From positions 1-7,099 of the forward strand of contig JANLID010000221.1 in NCBI GenBank assembly GCA_024654105.1: DNA of 7,099 bases. Reading direction: 5' to 3'. The notes beneath the pieces are model-generated. The model was not told where the DNA came from, did no database searches, and was given only the letters and a program-made list of their open reading frames with translations. The DNA comes from Gallionella sp. Its GTDB lineage: Bacteria; Pseudomonadota; Gammaproteobacteria; Burkholderiales; Gallionellaceae. Positions 1 through 7,050 of the stretch are shown in pieces (position 1 is the stretch's first letter; each line of letters starts with the position of its first letter). A program made the translations under genes and the position numbers.

Positions 1-188
1 CTGATCGCCGTGATCGAACCTTATTACCCCAAGAGCGGCAGGCGAGGCAGGCCGCCGATTGGACTGGAGCGGACACTGCGCATGTACTTTGCGCAACAAA
101 ATGGTATGGGCTGGCCGATGAAGCGGTAGAGGATGCGCTCTATGACAGCCAGGCGCTGCGCAACTTTTGCAGCATCAATCCTGCTTAA
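1..188 (+). pseudogene. IS5-family transposase remnant (N-terminal DUF772 region), frameshifted and truncated
   Basis: Frame 1 from the window edge reads LIAVIEPYYPKSGRRGRPPI followed by GLERTLRMYFAQQ. This is the N-terminal domain typical of IS5-group DDE transposases (compare VIEPFYPKAG in IS5 InsH). After CAACAA at 94-99, two extra A's at 100-101 break the frame; frame 1 hits a stop at 127-129. Reading from 102 restores the family sequence: WYGLADEAVEDALYDSQALR then NF. The restored frame diverges after about 178 and stops at 186-188, so the catalytic DDE core that should follow (over 200 residues) is absent. The start lies outside the window. This is therefore a dead fragment covering roughly residues 35-95 of a normal transposase of about 330 residues. 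The family assignment is from remembered consensus; the frameshift and stops are seen directly. Confidence 0.85.
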
Positions 189-557
189 ATGTAAGCATTC
201 AGGCGACAACTAGCTTGAAAATTTCCGTACTCAACGTCGAACCATTCACGGAACATCTTCAGGTTCGCTTTTCAGGCCATGCGGATTCGTCCTGAATCCA
301 CGAGTCGAGAAATACTCGAAGAACATCTTCCAGCGCTTCTCTACCCACTTGATTGCATCCTCAGTTCCATCGACAGGATCGACAGTGCTGTCAAATGACG
401 GAATCAGGAATATTTCTCCATCGTCATTAGCATCGACCAACGAATAATCGCTAAGTGGATCTGGGCCTGCCAATCGTGCCCAATCAACATAGGGCTGTTT
501 GAGACGCAACACAATTGCGGCTCGGTTGAGTTGGAATCGTGGTCTTTGCTCCATCAT
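185..557 (-). pseudogene. Small conserved hypothetical protein gene, C-terminus frameshifted twice and truncated next to IS remnant
   Basis: The intact part begins MMEQRPRFQLNRAAIVLRLK and includes PYVDWARLAGPDPLSDYSL, DANDDGEIFLIPSF and AIKWVEKRWKMFFEYF. I recognise this as a cytoplasmic betaproteobacterial family of unknown function. The in-frame ORF continues with an unfamiliar tail to a stop at 246-248. Sharing one base at 309 restores LDSWIQDESAWPEKRT, and sharing one base at 262 then gives LKMFREWFDVE, which looks like the genuine end region. The gene thus seems to have lost one C twice in about 50 bp. After about 227 the reading (YGNFQASCRLNAYI, stop at 185-187) no longer looks like the family, so the true C-terminus is lost at the junction with the IS remnant. 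The start is chosen at 555-557 or 552-554 because GAGGG lies 3-7 nt upstream; an upstream ATG at 594-596 lacks this. A shortened 102-103-residue protein could still be made. Function unknown. Confidence 0.7.
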
Positions 558-663
558 TTTCCCTCGTTGTTCTCTACCCTGCAATCCTACCGGCAACTCT
601 ATAACAACGAGAGCCGTCGGCGACGCTATGGGCTCAATAAATATGAAAGCGCCGTAACCCTCG

Positions 664-702
664 GAAGCCCCTTTGGCCGTTTGGTCATTGGGGCTTTTTT
701 TT
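664..702 (+). terminator. Strong intrinsic terminator on the + strand
   Basis: AAGCCCC (665-671) pairs with GGGGCTT (690-696). Inside, TGGCC and GGTCA (about 674-686) form a second stem around a short GTTT loop, with a TT/TT internal mismatch between the stems. The 3' arm runs straight into eight T's (695-702). The T-run lies only on the + side, so it acts on + strand transcripts. The - strand version has no U-tract, so it would not obviously terminate the DUF3301-type gene that ends at 723. No + strand gene that I can recognise precedes it. Confidence 0.8.
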
Positions 703-722
703 ATCGTAGTCCCGTTTGAATT

Positions 723-1094
723 TCACCCACCATCACTGGAATCGACCACGCGGATCACCTCGCCTTTGATCACCTCACCGGACAATATTTGATAGGGCTC
801 CATCGTTACTGACTCGATCTTATTGCCAAGCAAGATCAGTTGGCCTACAAGCCGTGTGTTACCAGTCTCGCTGAATTCAAAACGATAGGTGCGTCGCAAC
901 ACCCTGCGCCCAGATTTATCACGCGCCACCGCCAGCGCGATGTTTGCGACCGTATCGTCGAGAAATTGCACGTTCGCATCACTGCAGACATGTTTTCCAA
1001 TATTCCGGGCGGACTCAAGGGCGCGCAAGCTGTCGAACCAGAACCACCCTAGTGCAGATAACAACAGCAGGAAAAGCAAACTTATCGTATCCAT
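723..1094 (-). CDS. DUF3301 domain-containing membrane-anchored protein
   Basis: A 123-residue protein. It starts MDTISLLFLLLLSALGWFWF, a single hydrophobic segment (about residues 4-20) acting as an N-terminal membrane anchor or uncleaved signal. Then come DSLRALESARNIGKHVC, a cysteine at about 37, VQFLDDTVA, and an Arg-rich stretch ending RRTYRFEFSETG. The pattern WFDSLRA...A...C...VQFLDDTVA...R.YRFEFS.TG matches what I know of DUF3301, a small proteobacterial family of unknown function; its length is usual. The stop is TGA at 723-725. Upstream of the ATG only a close-set AGG (1097-1099) is seen, so initiation looks weak, but no better start exists. The next gene on this strand is the broken hypothetical gene starting 165 bp downstream; co-transcription is possible but unproven. 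Family call is from memory of consensus; function unknown. Confidence 0.82.
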   Translation of the reverse strand: MDTISLLFLLLLSALGWFWFDSLRALESARNIGKHVCSDANVQFLDDTVANIALAVARDKSGRRVLRRTYRFEFSETGNTRLVGQLILLGNKIESVTMEPYQILSGEVIKGEVIRVVDSSDGG

Positions 1095-1503
1095 TGCCTG
1101 AAAAATCTTGAATTACCAACATTAAAATTCTAACCGATTCTGGTGGATGCTTTTTCCCCTTACACAGTAGTCAGTAATTTTGGCAACATTGCATCGTTCC
1201 CATGCTCTGCGTGGGGACGCGGAGCGTCCCCTAATGCGTTCCCACGGATAACCAGCGACTTGGTTGTCGTTTTCGGACAACCCGGTCGAATGGCTAGTAG
1301 TTTCATCAGACCGTGGGAACAAGAAAGGTGTCAAGTGTCGCCTATATTTCTGACTTATGAGTAATGACCTTCCCCCCGGCATTCGACTATGCCACTTTAC
1401 TTGACGCGCTGCCGATTCGAAAGGGATTTGCTGATTATCGGACTTTTTACTTTACGACTATCGCGTTATCATGCGCGCAATACGATAATGTCATGCCACA
1501 CCC
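1095..1503. other. 409-bp intergenic region between divergent genes
   Basis: This lies between the start of the - strand DUF3301-type gene and the start of the + strand EEP gene, so it must hold the promoters of both. No convincing -35/-10 pair was found for either. A TAGAAT box (1127-1132, - strand) and a GATAAT box (1484-1489, + strand) are possible -10 elements without good -35 partners. The centre (1196-1320) is a structured repeat. A 7-bp inverted repeat, ATTATCG (1434-1440) and CGATAAT (1483-1489), flanks the segment before the EEP gene. Short open frames in the region (for example 73 and 86 codons across the repeat) have no recognisable protein character and I do not call them genes. 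Confidence 0.6.
1196..1320. repeat. Palindromic repeat element with GTTCCCA...TGGGAAC ends (MITE/REP-like)
   Basis: The element starts GTTCCCATGC (1196) and ends CCGTGGGAAC (1311-1320). An exact 10-bp inverted repeat, GTTCCCACGG (1238-1247) and CCGTGGGAAC (1311-1320), encloses a hairpin GGTTGTC (1262-1268) / GACAACC (1276-1282) extended by CGAC (1256-1259) / GTCG (1285-1288). The left part has a perfect hairpin GGGGACGC (1213-1220) / GCGTCCCC (1224-1231) with loop GGA. An alternative pairing, GCTCTGCG (1204-1211) with CGCGGAGC (1218-1225), competes with it. CGTTCCCAYG occurs twice in direct orientation (1195 and 1237). From memory, modules like CGTTCCCACGCTCTGCGTGG are dispersed repeats in many proteobacterial genomes. 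No transposase is encoded, so it would be non-mobile or moved in trans. No target duplication is evident. Confidence 0.65.
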
Positions 1504-2283
1504 ATGAGCACGTTCAAGGTCATTCAGTTCAATATGCAGTTCGGCCAAAGCTGGAATGACGCTGATCCGGATCACGCGCCCACCAATCTCGAACTGACCA
1601 TCTCGGAAATTCTCGGCCAAAACGCCGATATTGTGCTACTGCAGGAGGTGGAGCATGCCCAACCGGACGGTGTGCAACCCGATCCGCCGCCCAATTACAC
1701 ACGGCTAAAAGCAGCACTCAGAGGCTATTATGGCTATTTCTCATATCCAAAGGCCGACCCGCGCGAATTGCCCTTTGGCATAGGACTGGCCATTTTCTCA
1801 AAGACGCCGTTGCGCGATACTTTTCATTACGACTTGCCGTCATCGCCTGTCGTGTTTGAATTCAAAGGCGAAGAAAAAACACCGACTGATCGCCTTCTCA
1901 TCGGCGCAAAAACCACACTTGCCGGTCACGAACTTCAGCTATTCAATACACACCTTTTGGCGTATTTTATGCTCAATTCGTCGAGCGAGGATCACATCGA
2001 ACAACGTCAACTCATTGCCAGACAGTTGCACTGCTTGAATGGCCCGGTGCTACTTGGAGGTGATTTTAATGTCAGCAATCACAACTCACTGATTCAGCAG
2101 TTTGCCGAAGCCGGTTATCAGACCGTGCAAACAGAAGAAATTACCTGGCGCCGCCGCCCCTACGTGCTCGACCATATTTTCTACAACCGGCACCTGCATC
2201 CGGTGCGTTACGCCGTGAAGCCGACAATGGCCTCGGATCATTATATGCTTGTGGCAGAGTTTGAATTCGCCCCGGCAAAATAA
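1504..2283 (+). CDS. Endonuclease/exonuclease/phosphatase (EEP) family metal-dependent hydrolase
   Basis: A 259-residue protein with a single EEP (DNase I-like) domain over nearly its whole length. The family's motifs appear in order: FNMQFG with N10, LLQEVE with the metal-binding E48, GIGLAIFSK (92-100), LFNTHL with H150, LLGGDFN with D187 and N189, YVLDHIF with D223, and the terminal ASDH with D245 and the catalytic H246. All key residues are present, so it should be an active Mg2+-dependent phosphodiesterase or phosphatase. The substrate (nucleic acid, phospholipid or sugar/inositol phosphate) cannot be assigned. It has no signal peptide or membrane segment, so it is probably cytoplasmic. 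The ATG at 1504 puts the first motif at residue 9, usual for the fold, but no Shine-Dalgarno is seen before it (CCACACCC). It is transcribed alone and converges with the SNF2 gene. Confidence 0.9.
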   Translation: MSTFKVIQFNMQFGQSWNDADPDHAPTNLELTISEILGQNADIVLLQEVEHAQPDGVQPDPPPNYTRLKAALRGYYGYFSYPKADPRELPFGIGLAIFSKTPLRDTFHYDLPSSPVVFEFKGEEKTPTDRLLIGAKTTLAGHELQLFNTHLLAYFMLNSSSEDHIEQRQLIARQLHCLNGPVLLGGDFNVSNHNSLIQQFAEAGYQTVQTEEITWRRRPYVLDHIFYNRHLHPVRYAVKPTMASDHYMLVAEFEFAPAK

Positions 2284-2324
2284 GCCTGTTGTGTCGTATT
2301 TGGCGCGCCTGACTTCCTCTGGCT

Positions 2325-5300
2325 CTACTCATCGTCACCGCTGGGCAACGGTGCCAGCAACGCGGCAATGTCGGCCGCGCCGAACTTGACCAAGCTGTTG
2401 ATGTCCTCGGACAAAATACCGGCGGCAAGCTCGGCTTTTTTCTCCTGCAACGCCAGTATTTTTTCCTCGATGCTGCCCGCCACGATCAGTTTGTAGACGA
2501 ATACGTTTTTGGTTTGCCCGAGGCGGTGCGCGCGATCCGTGGCCTGGTTTTCCACGGCAGGATTCCACCATGGGTCATAGTGGATCACCGTGTCGGCGGC
2601 GGTCAGGTTCAGCCCTACCCCACCCGCTTTGAGGCTGATCAGAAAAATTGGCACTTCGCCATCCTGGAAACGGCGCACCACCTCTTCGCGGTTTTGCGTA
2701 TCTCCGGTGAGTTTCACATAGTCCAGATTTTCATTCGCCAACTCCATTTCAACCAGTTCGAGCATGGAGGTGAATTGCGAGAACACCAGGATGCGCCGCC
2801 CTTCGCTGACCAGTTCCGGCAGCATCTCCATCAGCAAGTCGAGTTTGGCGCGTTCCTTGACATTCTTGGCACTAGTCAATTTCAGCAGGCGCGGATCGCA
2901 GCACACCTGGCGCAATTTGAGCAACGCGTCGAGAATGACGATGTGGCTGCGCGCGAAACCCTTGGCGGCGATTTCCTCGCGTACGCGCTGATCCATGGCG
3001 GTGCGCACCGCTTCGTAGAGGTCACGCTGCGCGCCTTCCAGTTCGACGCTGCGCACGATCAGGGTTTTATCGGGCAGCTCCTGCGCAACATCTTGCTTGC
3101 GCCTGCGCAGGATAAAGGGCTTGACACGCCTGGCCAACAAATCGCGGCGCAATCTGTTGCCCTGCTTTTCAATCGGGGTGCGCCAGATTTTGGTGAACTC
3201 CTTGGACGTACCCAGCAAGCCGGGCAGCAGAAAATCGAACTGCGCCCACAACTCGCCCAGATGATTTTCCAGCGGCGTGCCGGTGAGGCACAGGCGATGC
3301 CGCGCATTCAGTTTGCGCACCACTTGCGCCGCCTGGCTGGAAACATTTTTTACCGTCTGCGCTTCATCCAGAATCAGCAAGTGGTAGTCATGTTCCGCCA
3401 ACGCCTTTTCATCGCGCCACAGCAGCGGGTAGGTGGTGAGAATCACATCATGTTGCGGAATTGCCGGGAAATGCTCCGCCCGTTCCTTGCCATGCAGGGA
3501 CAGCAGTTTTAGTTGCGGGGCAAACCGTTCCGCTTCACGCTTCCAGTTGAAAATCAGCGAGGTGGGCAATACCACCAGCGAAGGTTTATCCATCCGCCCG
3601 CTTTGTTTTTCGAGCAGCAGGTGCGCCAGCGCTTGCGCGGTTTTGCCCAGTCCCATATCGTCGGCCACTATCCCGGCCAGTTCCTGTTCACGCAGATATT
3701 GCAGCCAGGACAAACCTTCCAGTTGGTAGGGGCGCAGTTGCAGCGCAAAACCGTCCGGCACAGCCGCCGCCTTGATCCCGGCCGTGTTCCTGAGCTTGTT
3801 GGCGAGGTTTGTCATGGCATCCATGCCCTTGAACTGCCAACGCTCCATCCCGGCCAGCTCGTCGATGCGCGCCACGTCGTAGCGGGACAGACGAATTTCA
3901 CCATCCGCCCTACCGTCGAACAATTCGATCAGAGTACGCGCCAGCGGTTTGATGCGTTCGGCGGGAACATGCACCCTGCCGCCGCCGCCAAGCAACAGTT
4001 CAATGGCCTCCTGATCGTCCATTTTTTCCAGTTGCAAGGCATCCAGCCAGCGCGGGTCGGTTTTGAACAATTCTTGCAGCAGGGGCGCCAATGGCAACCG
4101 TTGGCCATTGACCACGATGCCCATGTTCAGGCTGAACCAGCCACTCTCATCTTCGCCGAATTCCGCTTCCCACGCTTCCACTTCAAGAACGTGGTGGCGG
4201 AAATTTCGCGGAATGATGACTTCCCATCCCGCCGCGCGCATCTGCGGAATTACCTGCTGCATGAAAGGCGGCCATGCCTGTTCGTTTTCCAGCGCGAAAA
4301 TCGGCCAGTCGCCGATGCCGCCGGACAGCACGAAACTCGGCACTTCTTCCAGCCCATATTCACCGAGCGATTTGAGAAAACGCTTCTCCGCTTTTTGGGC
4401 GCGCGTCACGCGCACTGTTTCGCCATTTTTCAGCGTAATAAATTCGCCCGGATGATCCGGCGGCAGAATTGCCTCGCCATAACGAAATTTGACGCGCGCA
4501 AAATCCAGCTTCTGCGTGCCATAACGGTAGCCGCGATATCTTCCCATCCATGACGGCTCGGAAGTATCCAGCAACAACATCGGCACCAGCGGGTCGGCAA
4601 GAGTACACAACCGTGCAGTGCTGGGCGGCGGCAAGCCGGGAACCAGTTCGCGCAACACCTCTGACACTACCGGAACATCAATTTCGGCAAGCGGCGGCAT
4701 ATCGAGCAACTGCACAATCTGCGCGGGCGCATGGGTGGTTTTCAACTGACCAATTTCACCCGCAGCGGCATCGACGTACCAGATTGCCTCGTTGAATGGA
4801 AATACGATCATCGCCACGCTGCCCACGATCCTGGGAACCCTTCTGGCGGACTCGTCGACACCCCATTCCAGATAGGCTTTACGCGCCTTGCCTGACCTGA
4901 GACGAACCGGATCGGACTCCGGGTAATGGCTGCCCGCCATTGTTTCCATGAAGAACAGCCGCCCGCTTTCCAGCAAGCGTGGCAGGATTTCATGGCCATG
5001 CGCGCCCTTGACTGGAAAGTAGTTATATCTGTCGCGTTGCTGCCACAACAGGCGCAGGATGGGCAAGTCTTCTTCGGTAATAAATTGCGGCGGCTTTATC
5101 AGAGCCCGCTCCACGTTACTCCATTCTTCCAGCCTACCCGTCAGCCGCCCCCCGGTATCCAGCTTGCCCTTATAGAGACCGAAAACGTAGCCGCCCGTAT
5201 AGGTGGACTTGGTAATTGCGTAGCATAATTTTTCAGGCCTCGATGCAGGTTTGGTGGTTTTCTTTGGCGGTGCCTTGACCGCACGCCTGAAAGATTCAAT

Positions 5301-5621
5301 CCATTCCAGCACGGCATGATTGACAACGGGCGTACGCGGCAGGGACAGGGCAGACAGTAATACCGCCGCCGTGTGTTTGCATTTCCACTTTACCGGGCAA
5401 CTGCATACAGGATCGATATGCAGATCGCCATCATTGTCAGCCTCAAAAAATATCTCCACAAAATAGGGATTGGACGATGTTCCTTTTACCTGCGCCGTAA
5501 TTTTGTCAGGGTGAATTTCAAGGTGGCTGATCGAATTCAGGTAAGCCTTGGCTTTGCGAATTTCATTCTGATCGTACCAGTGGATGACATTTTTGACGCT
5601 GTATGACTGCGAGAGTGACAT
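2325..5621 (-). CDS. SWIM zinc-finger SNF2-family DEAD/DEAH-type ATPase/helicase
   Basis: A 1098-residue protein. Near the N-terminus is a SWIM zinc finger with C73, C75, C81 and H83 (CSCPVKWKCKH). Residues about 100-600 have no motif I can name; they may include the bacterial SNF2-associated region. The C-terminal 470 residues form a complete SNF2 ATPase: Q-like LRPYQLEGLSWL (629-640), Walker A DDMGLGKT with K660, Walker B as DEAQ (752-755), LTGTPLEN (779-786), LVFSQF (945-950), LISLKAGGVGLNL (994-1006) and QATDRAHRLGQ (1026-1036) with R1030 and R1033. Such proteins couple ATP hydrolysis to translocation on double-stranded DNA and remodel protein-DNA or transcription complexes; the bacterial SWIM group is little characterised. 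The gene starts 12 bp after the der stop, without a good Shine-Dalgarno, suggesting a shared transcript and perhaps translational coupling. It is full length, with no frameshift. Confidence 0.93.
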   Translation of the reverse strand: MSLSQSYSVKNVIHWYDQNEIRKAKAYLNSISHLEIHPDKITAQVKGTSSNPYFVEIFFEADNDGDLHIDPVCSCPVKWKCKHTAAVLLSALSLPRTPVVNHAVLEWIESFRRAVKAPPKKTTKPASRPEKLCYAITKSTYTGGYVFGLYKGKLDTGGRLTGRLEEWSNVERALIKPPQFITEEDLPILRLLWQQRDRYNYFPVKGAHGHEILPRLLESGRLFFMETMAGSHYPESDPVRLRSGKARKAYLEWGVDESARRVPRIVGSVAMIVFPFNEAIWYVDAAAGEIGQLKTTHAPAQIVQLLDMPPLAEIDVPVVSEVLRELVPGLPPPSTARLCTLADPLVPMLLLDTSEPSWMGRYRGYRYGTQKLDFARVKFRYGEAILPPDHPGEFITLKNGETVRVTRAQKAEKRFLKSLGEYGLEEVPSFVLSGGIGDWPIFALENEQAWPPFMQQVIPQMRAAGWEVIIPRNFRHHVLEVEAWEAEFGEDESGWFSLNMGIVVNGQRLPLAPLLQELFKTDPRWLDALQLEKMDDQEAIELLLGGGGRVHVPAERIKPLARTLIELFDGRADGEIRLSRYDVARIDELAGMERWQFKGMDAMTNLANKLRNTAGIKAAAVPDGFALQLRPYQLEGLSWLQYLREQELAGIVADDMGLGKTAQALAHLLLEKQSGRMDKPSLVVLPTSLIFNWKREAERFAPQLKLLSLHGKERAEHFPAIPQHDVILTTYPLLWRDEKALAEHDYHLLILDEAQTVKNVSSQAAQVVRKLNARHRLCLTGTPLENHLGELWAQFDFLLPGLLGTSKEFTKIWRTPIEKQGNRLRRDLLARRVKPFILRRRKQDVAQELPDKTLIVRSVELEGAQRDLYEAVRTAMDQRVREEIAAKGFARSHIVILDALLKLRQVCCDPRLLKLTSAKNVKERAKLDLLMEMLPELVSEGRRILVFSQFTSMLELVEMELANENLDYVKLTGDTQNREEVVRRFQDGEVPIFLISLKAGGVGLNLTAADTVIHYDPWWNPAVENQATDRAHRLGQTKNVFVYKLIVAGSIEEKILALQEKKAELAAGILSEDINSLVKFGAADIAALLAPLPSGDDE

Positions 5622-5633
5622 GGCTGAATCGAT

Positions 5634-7034
5634 TTATCCGTACAGTTTGCGCCCGCGAATCCGCGCGCGATGCGCCTTGCGCTGCTCGGCCTCGGTCAGC
5701 GGCCTGGGTTTTTTACCCTCGAACGGATTTTTGCTGGAGTTGAATTGAATCCTGAGCGGCGTGCCTTGCAGTTTGAAGGCTTCGCAGAAGGTGCGCTCCA
5801 GATAGCGCGCATAACTGGCCGGCACATCGTCCAGGCCGCTGCCGTGAATCACGATCAGCGGCGGGTTGCTGCCGCCCTGATGGGCGTAGCGCATTTTGGG
5901 GGTGAAGCGCCCCCCTTTGGGCGGCTGTTGCTTCCCGAGTGCCGCAATCAGGACGCGGGTAAGCTTCGGTGTCGGCAGTTTCGCCATCGCCGCCGAGTAT
6001 GCTTCATCCACCGACTTCAACACCTTATCCACGCCGCTGCCGTTCAGCGCGGAAATGTAGTGCAGCTTGGCGAAGCTCAGGAAATGCAGCTTGCGCTCGA
6101 TGTCGTTCTTGACCGTATCGCGCTGGTGCGTATCCAGCCCGTCCCATTTATTGACCGCCAGCACCAGGGCGCGCCCCGCCTGCAATACGAAGTCGGCGAC
6201 ATGTGCGTCCTGTTCGGTGATCTGGTCGCGCGCATCCACCACCAGCACCACCACGTTGGCGTCTTCGATGGCCTGCATGGTCTTGATCACGGAGAATTTT
6301 TCCACCGCCTCCTCGACCTTGCCGCGCCGCCGCACGCCGGCGGTGTCGATGATGGTGTATCGCTTTCCGTCGCGCTCGAAGTCGATGTAGATGGAATCGC
6401 GCGTGGTGCCCGGCTGGTCGAACGCGATCACGCGCTGCTCGCCGAGGATGGCGTTTACCAATGTGGATTTGCCGACATTCGGGCGGCCGACAATGGCGAT
6501 TTTCGGTGATTTCTCTTCAATGGATTCTGCTTCGGTTTCAGGCGGAAAACTCTCCAGCGCGAGCTCGACCACTTCGTTCACGTTGTCGCCATGCGCCGAG
6601 GAAATCGGCAGCGGTTCGCCCAAGCCCAGCTCGAAAAAATCGGCGGTCACCTTGGCGCGCTGCATCCCCTCTGCCTTGTTGACCAACAGCAGGATCGGCT
6701 TGCCGGTCTTGCGCAATTGCCCGGCGATGAGGGTGTCCTGCGGCGTGCAGCCCGCGCGGCCATCGACCAGGAACAGCACCACGTCGGCCTCATCTACCGC
6801 CTGGCGGCTTTGTTTGGCCATCTCGAACATGATGCCGTCCTTGGCGACCGGCTCCAGCCCGCCGGTATCCACCACCAGATAGGGGCGGTCACCCACCCTG
6901 CCACGCCCGTAATGGCGGTCGCGCGTCAATCCCGGCTGGTCGGCGACCAGCGCGTCACGGCTGCGCGTGAGGCGGTTGAACAAGGTGGATTTGCCGACGT
7001 TCGGACGTCCGACTAAAACAAGCGTGGGCAACAT
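5634..7034 (-). CDS. der: Ribosome biogenesis GTPase Der (EngA)
   Basis: A 466-residue protein with the two tandem G domains that define Der, an essential cytoplasmic GTPase needed for 50S subunit maturation. Domain 1: GRPNVGKST (9-17), GLTRD (35-39), DTGG (56-59), NKAE (119-122) and SSAHG (145-149). An acidic linker (about 162-177) leads to domain 2: GRPNVGKST (183-191), PGTTRD (208-213), DTAG (230-233), NKWD (295-298) and ISAL (327-330). A KH-like domain (about 353-440) contains MRYAHQGG and NPPLIVIHG, followed by a basic tail rich in Arg and Lys. Length and motifs are normal. The ATG at 7032-7034 has AAGG at 7043-7046, 8 nt upstream, and places G1 at residue 9 as usual. It is first of the two - strand genes here; upstream neighbours lie outside the window (often bamB and hisS in related genomes). 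Confidence 0.98.
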   Translation of the reverse strand: MLPTLVLVGRPNVGKSTLFNRLTRSRDALVADQPGLTRDRHYGRGRVGDRPYLVVDTGGLEPVAKDGIMFEMAKQSRQAVDEADVVLFLVDGRAGCTPQDTLIAGQLRKTGKPILLLVNKAEGMQRAKVTADFFELGLGEPLPISSAHGDNVNEVVELALESFPPETEAESIEEKSPKIAIVGRPNVGKSTLVNAILGEQRVIAFDQPGTTRDSIYIDFERDGKRYTIIDTAGVRRRGKVEEAVEKFSVIKTMQAIEDANVVVLVVDARDQITEQDAHVADFVLQAGRALVLAVNKWDGLDTHQRDTVKNDIERKLHFLSFAKLHYISALNGSGVDKVLKSVDEAYSAAMAKLPTPKLTRVLIAALGKQQPPKGGRFTPKMRYAHQGGSNPPLIVIHGSGLDDVPASYARYLERTFCEAFKLQGTPLRIQFNSSKNPFEGKKPRPLTEAEQRKAHRARIRGRKLYG

Positions 7035-7050
7035 TTCGTTAACCTTAAAT

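Noticed and set aside
24..209. 61-codon - strand frame over the IS remnant
   Set aside because: The + strand carries transposase sequence here; the - frame is a shadow.
246..320. Programmed frameshifting in the hypothetical gene
   Set aside because: Neither site (near 309 and 262) has a slippery heptamer, and two shifts in the same direction followed by loss of the family C-terminus fit decay better.
1122..1382. Small frames of 73-86 codons across the intergenic repeat
   Set aside because: They run through hairpins of the repeat, have no ribosome-binding site worth noting and no protein character.
1401..1430. TTGACG as a -35 box for the EEP gene
   Set aside because: No -10-like hexamer lies 16-18 bp downstream, and the position is about 100 bp before the gene.
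2284..2324. Bidirectional terminator between the converging EEP and SNF2 genes
   Set aside because: Only the GGCGCGCC palindrome (2302-2309) and a 4-bp AGCC/GGCT pairing are present, without a T-run, so no intrinsic terminator is supported.
2514..4553. Two abutting long + strand open frames (332 and 346 codons) opposite the SNF2 gene
   Set aside because: They lie in one antisense frame of a clear SNF2 coding region. Their translations are low in recognisable motifs and rich in Q, R, H and F as expected for mirror-frame translation, so they reflect codon bias.
5670..6509. 279-codon + strand open frame opposite der
   Set aside because: It is antisense to the conserved der gene, with no protein-family signature and the same mirror-frame composition.
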